A stretch of DNA of 8,218 nucleotides from SZUA-359 sp039809125 (GTDB lineage Bacteria > Patescibacteriota > Saccharimonadia > Saccharimonadales > Saccharimonadaceae). The stretch covers positions 1 to 8,218 of the forward strand of contig JBDHUM010000026.1 in the NCBI GenBank assembly GCA_039809125.1, read 5' to 3'. Positions 6,581 to 8,218 of the stretch are shown here, one piece after another; the first letter of the stretch is position 1, and every line of letters begins with the position of its first letter. The notes beneath the pieces were generated by a model. That model was given only the letters and a program-made list of their open reading frames with translations, did no database searches and was not told where the DNA came from. The translations under genes and the position numbers were made by a program.

Positions 6581-7758
6581 GCCAACACCCTCTGTCGAGC
6601 ATTGTTATACGAGTTCATGCATTTGGCCGCCACGTTGTCCCAAGATAGTCGAGCATATTCTTGTTTCACCCCAAACTGCAACGCAGCACGCAGCGAAGGC
6701 GACAGTGCAACTGCCACCATCTGATCGGCCAGTCGGTCAACATCCCAAAAATCGTAACGAAAAATATCGTGCAACACCTCGCCAACACCTGACTGTTTGG
6801 TGATTATCAGTGCTGCATTGTGATGCGCCGCCTCAAGAGCGGTAATGCCAAACGGTTCACTCACAGAACTCATCACAAAGATATCAGATACGTTGTAGGC
6901 ATCACGCCACTGTTTACCGCGTACGAAGCCAGTGAAAAATACTTTGTCTGAAATGCCAAGATCAGCACTAAGTTGAACCAACTCGTCTCGCTGCTCACCA
7001 TCGCCAGCTATTAAGAACACCAACTGATCATAACGACTACAAGCTCTGGCTGCTGCTTTTAAAAAATGCGTTAATCCTTTTTGTACCGTGAAACGAGTCA
7101 CCGTCCCTACGACCGTATAGCCTTGATCACGAAGGAATTCTAAATACGCGTAGGTTCGTTTATCGTAGTTAAACTCAGCAAAAGCGGCAGCATCAATACC
7201 ATTATGAACGACATCAATCTTATCAGCGGGAATATGGTACTTGTTTACTATGATCGCTTTTGTAATGTTGCTCACGGCGATAATCCGATCGGCCGTCATC
7301 AAGCCTTGGTATTCAATTTCATGAATAGCTGGATTGCCGCTCTCAGAAGCGCTGCGATCAAATTCGGTGGCATGAACATGCACTATGAGAGGAGCGTCAG
7401 CTTTTTGCTTAGCGCGCATACCTGCCTGCATCGTCAACCAATCGTGGGCGTGAATGACATCAGGAGAGTTACTTTCAAGATATTGTTCGACAAATGCGAT
7501 GTAGTCGTTTTGTATTTTTGAGATAATAGCGTAGCTCTGGCTATAGGCTAATTGGTCCGTTGCACGTTTTGCTGGGAGGATATCAATCGCAGACAACACG
7601 TTCATCCACTCTGTTTTTGGATGATGAGCTGTGTAGGGAACAACAAAATCAATGCTCGCACCATGACCAGCAAGTGCTTTCGCCATATAGTAACAAGCTA
7701 CCCCAAGACCGCCACTATTGTGCGGTGGAAGCTCCCACCCTAGCATTAATATCTTCAT
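6577..7758 (-). CDS. GT4/GT5-like glycosyltransferase, probable alpha-glucan synthase
   Basis: A 393-residue GT-B fold glycosyltransferase (numbering below starts at the TTG one codon upstream). The N-terminal domain opens with KILMLGWELPPHNSGGLG, where the GGLG loop is typical of glycogen-synthase-like enzymes, and has HAHDW at 104-108. The C-terminal domain carries RFTVQKGL (223-230), AGDG (252-255) and EPFGITALE (302-310), the EX7E motif that binds the nucleotide-sugar donor. Family knowledge says retaining transfer from ADP- or UDP-glucose or a similar donor; the donor cannot be read from the sequence. Placement with GH57 and GH15 enzymes favours synthesis of a linear alpha-1,4 glucan. 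The ATG at 7758 is preferred over the TTG at 7761. It is the first gene of the four-gene operon and has no signal peptide. Confidence 0.9.
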   Translation of the reverse strand: MKILMLGWELPPHNSGGLGVACYYMAKALAGHGASIDFVVPYTAHHPKTEWMNVLSAIDILPAKRATDQLAYSQSYAIISKIQNDYIAFVEQYLESNSPDVIHAHDWLTMQAGMRAKQKADAPLIVHVHATEFDRSASESGNPAIHEIEYQGLMTADRIIAVSNITKAIIVNKYHIPADKIDVVHNGIDAAAFAEFNYDKRTYAYLEFLRDQGYTVVGTVTRFTVQKGLTHFLKAAARACSRYDQLVFLIAGDGEQRDELVQLSADLGISDKVFFTGFVRGKQWRDAYNVSDIFVMSSVSEPFGITALEAAHHNAALIITKQSGVGEVLHDIFRYDFWDVDRLADQMVAVALSPSLRAALQFGVKQEYARLSWDNVAAKCMNSYNNARQRVLA

Positions 7759-7765
7759 CAAACCC

Positions 7766-7792
7766 GCGAAGGCGCCTTACGCCTACTTTCGC
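7766..7792 (-). promoter_or_regulatory. Nested hairpin in the operon leader
   Basis: Between promoter and start codon the transcript can fold: GCGAA (7788-7792) pairs with TTCGC (7766-7770), and inside it GGCG (7780-7783) pairs with CGCC (7771-7774) around a five-base loop. The outer stem ends about seven bases before the ATG, so it could occlude the weak ribosome binding site. The core AAGGCGCCTT (7769-7778) is also a perfect DNA palindrome and could instead be an operator. No riboswitch class is recognised. Confidence 0.4.
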
Positions 7793-7825
7793 CCTCTCTT
7801 TTACGGCTTATGTTTTTCTGCTTTT

Positions 7826-7855
7826 AGTATAACCTTTAGCGGATTGTGAATGCAA
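7826..7855 (-). promoter_or_regulatory. Promoter of the GT4-GH57-GH15 operon
   Basis: On the minus strand TTGCAT (7850-7855), an 18-base spacer and TATACT (7826-7831) form a good sigma-70-type promoter. The start would be near 7819, leaving a leader of about 60 bases. It differs from the plus-strand promoters here in lacking the TGC extension. It overlaps the last codons of the small open frame next to it. Confidence 0.65.
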
Positions 7856-8051
7856 GCATGAATGGTGACATAATATTAATTGACAATATCTCTAGCTGGT
7901 CCGTCTTATGTTTTTTTAATATGTCAACCAGATATTTACCCCTATTAATAGCAGCGAATGCTTGATTAATACCATCGGCGGCAACTACAGTTTCAGTTTC
8001 TTCATCTAAATCAGGAGCGAAATGTATGTCTAGGTTGGCCTGAATTAACAC
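7836..8051 (-). CDS. Possible small protein or gene remnant, no family recognised
   Basis: An open frame of 71 codons from GTG 8051 to TAA 7836. The translation looks protein-like (DIHFAPDLDEETETVV, then INQAFAAINRGKYLVDIL), acidic in the first half, with a hydrophobic C-terminus. The frame stays open upstream to about 8111, but no ATG lies in it, and the GTG has only a weak GAAG too close to it. An ATG at 8095 next to the predicted transcript start opens another frame that ends after 15 codons; a single frameshift would join it to this one. Either this is a true small gene with GTG start, or it is the broken remnant of one. Its 3' end overlaps the operon promoter. Confidence 0.35.
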   Translation of the reverse strand: MLIQANLDIHFAPDLDEETETVVAADGINQAFAAINRGKYLVDILKKHKTDQLEILSINIMSPFMLAFTIR

Positions 8052-8103
8052 ATCTTCAAATGGTGGCGAAATATCCCGGCTAAGCGAGTCAACATAGCAG
8101 CTT

Positions 8104-8132
8104 ATTTTACATTATTAACACCAAAAAGTCAA
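8104..8132 (-). promoter_or_regulatory. Promoter upstream of the small open frame
   Basis: TTGACT (8127-8132), 17 bases, TAAAAT (8104-8109) on the minus strand fits the sigma-70 consensus well. Transcription would begin near 8097 and read through the small open frame toward the glucan operon, so the operon may have two tandem promoters. Confidence 0.55.
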
Positions 8133-8218
8133 GTTCTCAACTAACTGCAGAAGCTACAAGCGGTCCTTGAAGTAGACCTCATTCACATCTTTTTACGTCA
8201 ACTTTTACATGGCAGGGG
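8133..8218. other. Right-edge sequence without a recognised gene
   Basis: Bases 8133-8218 have stops in the frames I checked and no convincing hairpin or RNA gene. An ATG at 8209 on the plus strand lacks a ribosome binding site and runs off the window, so I do not call it. The whole stretch from the operon start (7759) to the window end holds only promoters, the leader hairpin and the doubtful small open frame. Confidence 0.5.

Noticed and set aside
7759..7761. TTG start of the glycosyltransferase one codon upstream of the ATG
   Set aside because: ATG at 7758 directly follows and gives the usual MKILML opening of the family; TTG adds only one residue.
7560..7832. Plus-strand open frames opposite the glycosyltransferase (also 7204-7521)
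   Set aside because: They are antisense to a strongly conserved gene, have no protein-like motifs and no ribosome binding site.

Overview
The window looks like a gene-dense bacterial chromosome of moderate, slightly AT-rich composition. The organism is probably a reduced-genome lineage of the Candidatus Saccharibacteria (TM7)/Patescibacteria kind. That assignment is inference. It rests on tight gene packing, the cytoplasmic GT4-GH57-GH15 alpha-glucan gene set, a cysteine-free L33 with a C-terminal tail, and lineage-type proteins that I cannot place in a family. No tRNA, rRNA, CRISPR array, insertion sequence or phage gene is visible.

Left part (1-2705, all on +). Bases 63-346 hold a decayed N-terminal half of a cyclase/kynurenine-formamidase-like gene. 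It carries an in-frame TAG, a frameshift, damaged metal-binding residues and a missing C-terminal half. Directly behind it is an intact class I glutamine amidotransferase (361-1071). Next comes a monocistronic putative TIM-barrel glycoside-hydrolase-like protein (1213-2373) with its own extended -10 promoter. Then rpmG, ribosomal protein L33 of the zinc-free type (2496-2705), has a near-consensus promoter and a short inverted repeat in its leader.

Right part (2718-7758, all on -). Four genes form one compact operon, read from high to low coordinates: a GT4/GT5-like glycosyltransferase, a GH57 alpha-amylase-like enzyme, a GH15 glucoamylase-like enzyme, and a 230-residue protein of unknown function. 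The junctions are a 4-base ATGA overlap, a 1-base gap and an 8-base overlap, so translation is probably coupled. None of the proteins has a signal peptide, so the set most likely builds and degrades an intracellular alpha-glucan (glycogen-like or maltodextrin). A good promoter lies at 7826-7855, and a nested hairpin sits just in front of the first start codon. The operon runs convergently into rpmG with only 12 bases between the two stop codons.

Right edge (7836-8218). There is a possible small protein or gene remnant on the - strand with a second TTGACT-17-TAAAAT promoter ahead of it. Nothing else is recognisable to the end.

I did not find a clearly new system. The best leads are the unknown fourth gene of the glucan operon, the orphan TIM-barrel protein, and the decayed cyclase beside an intact amidotransferase.
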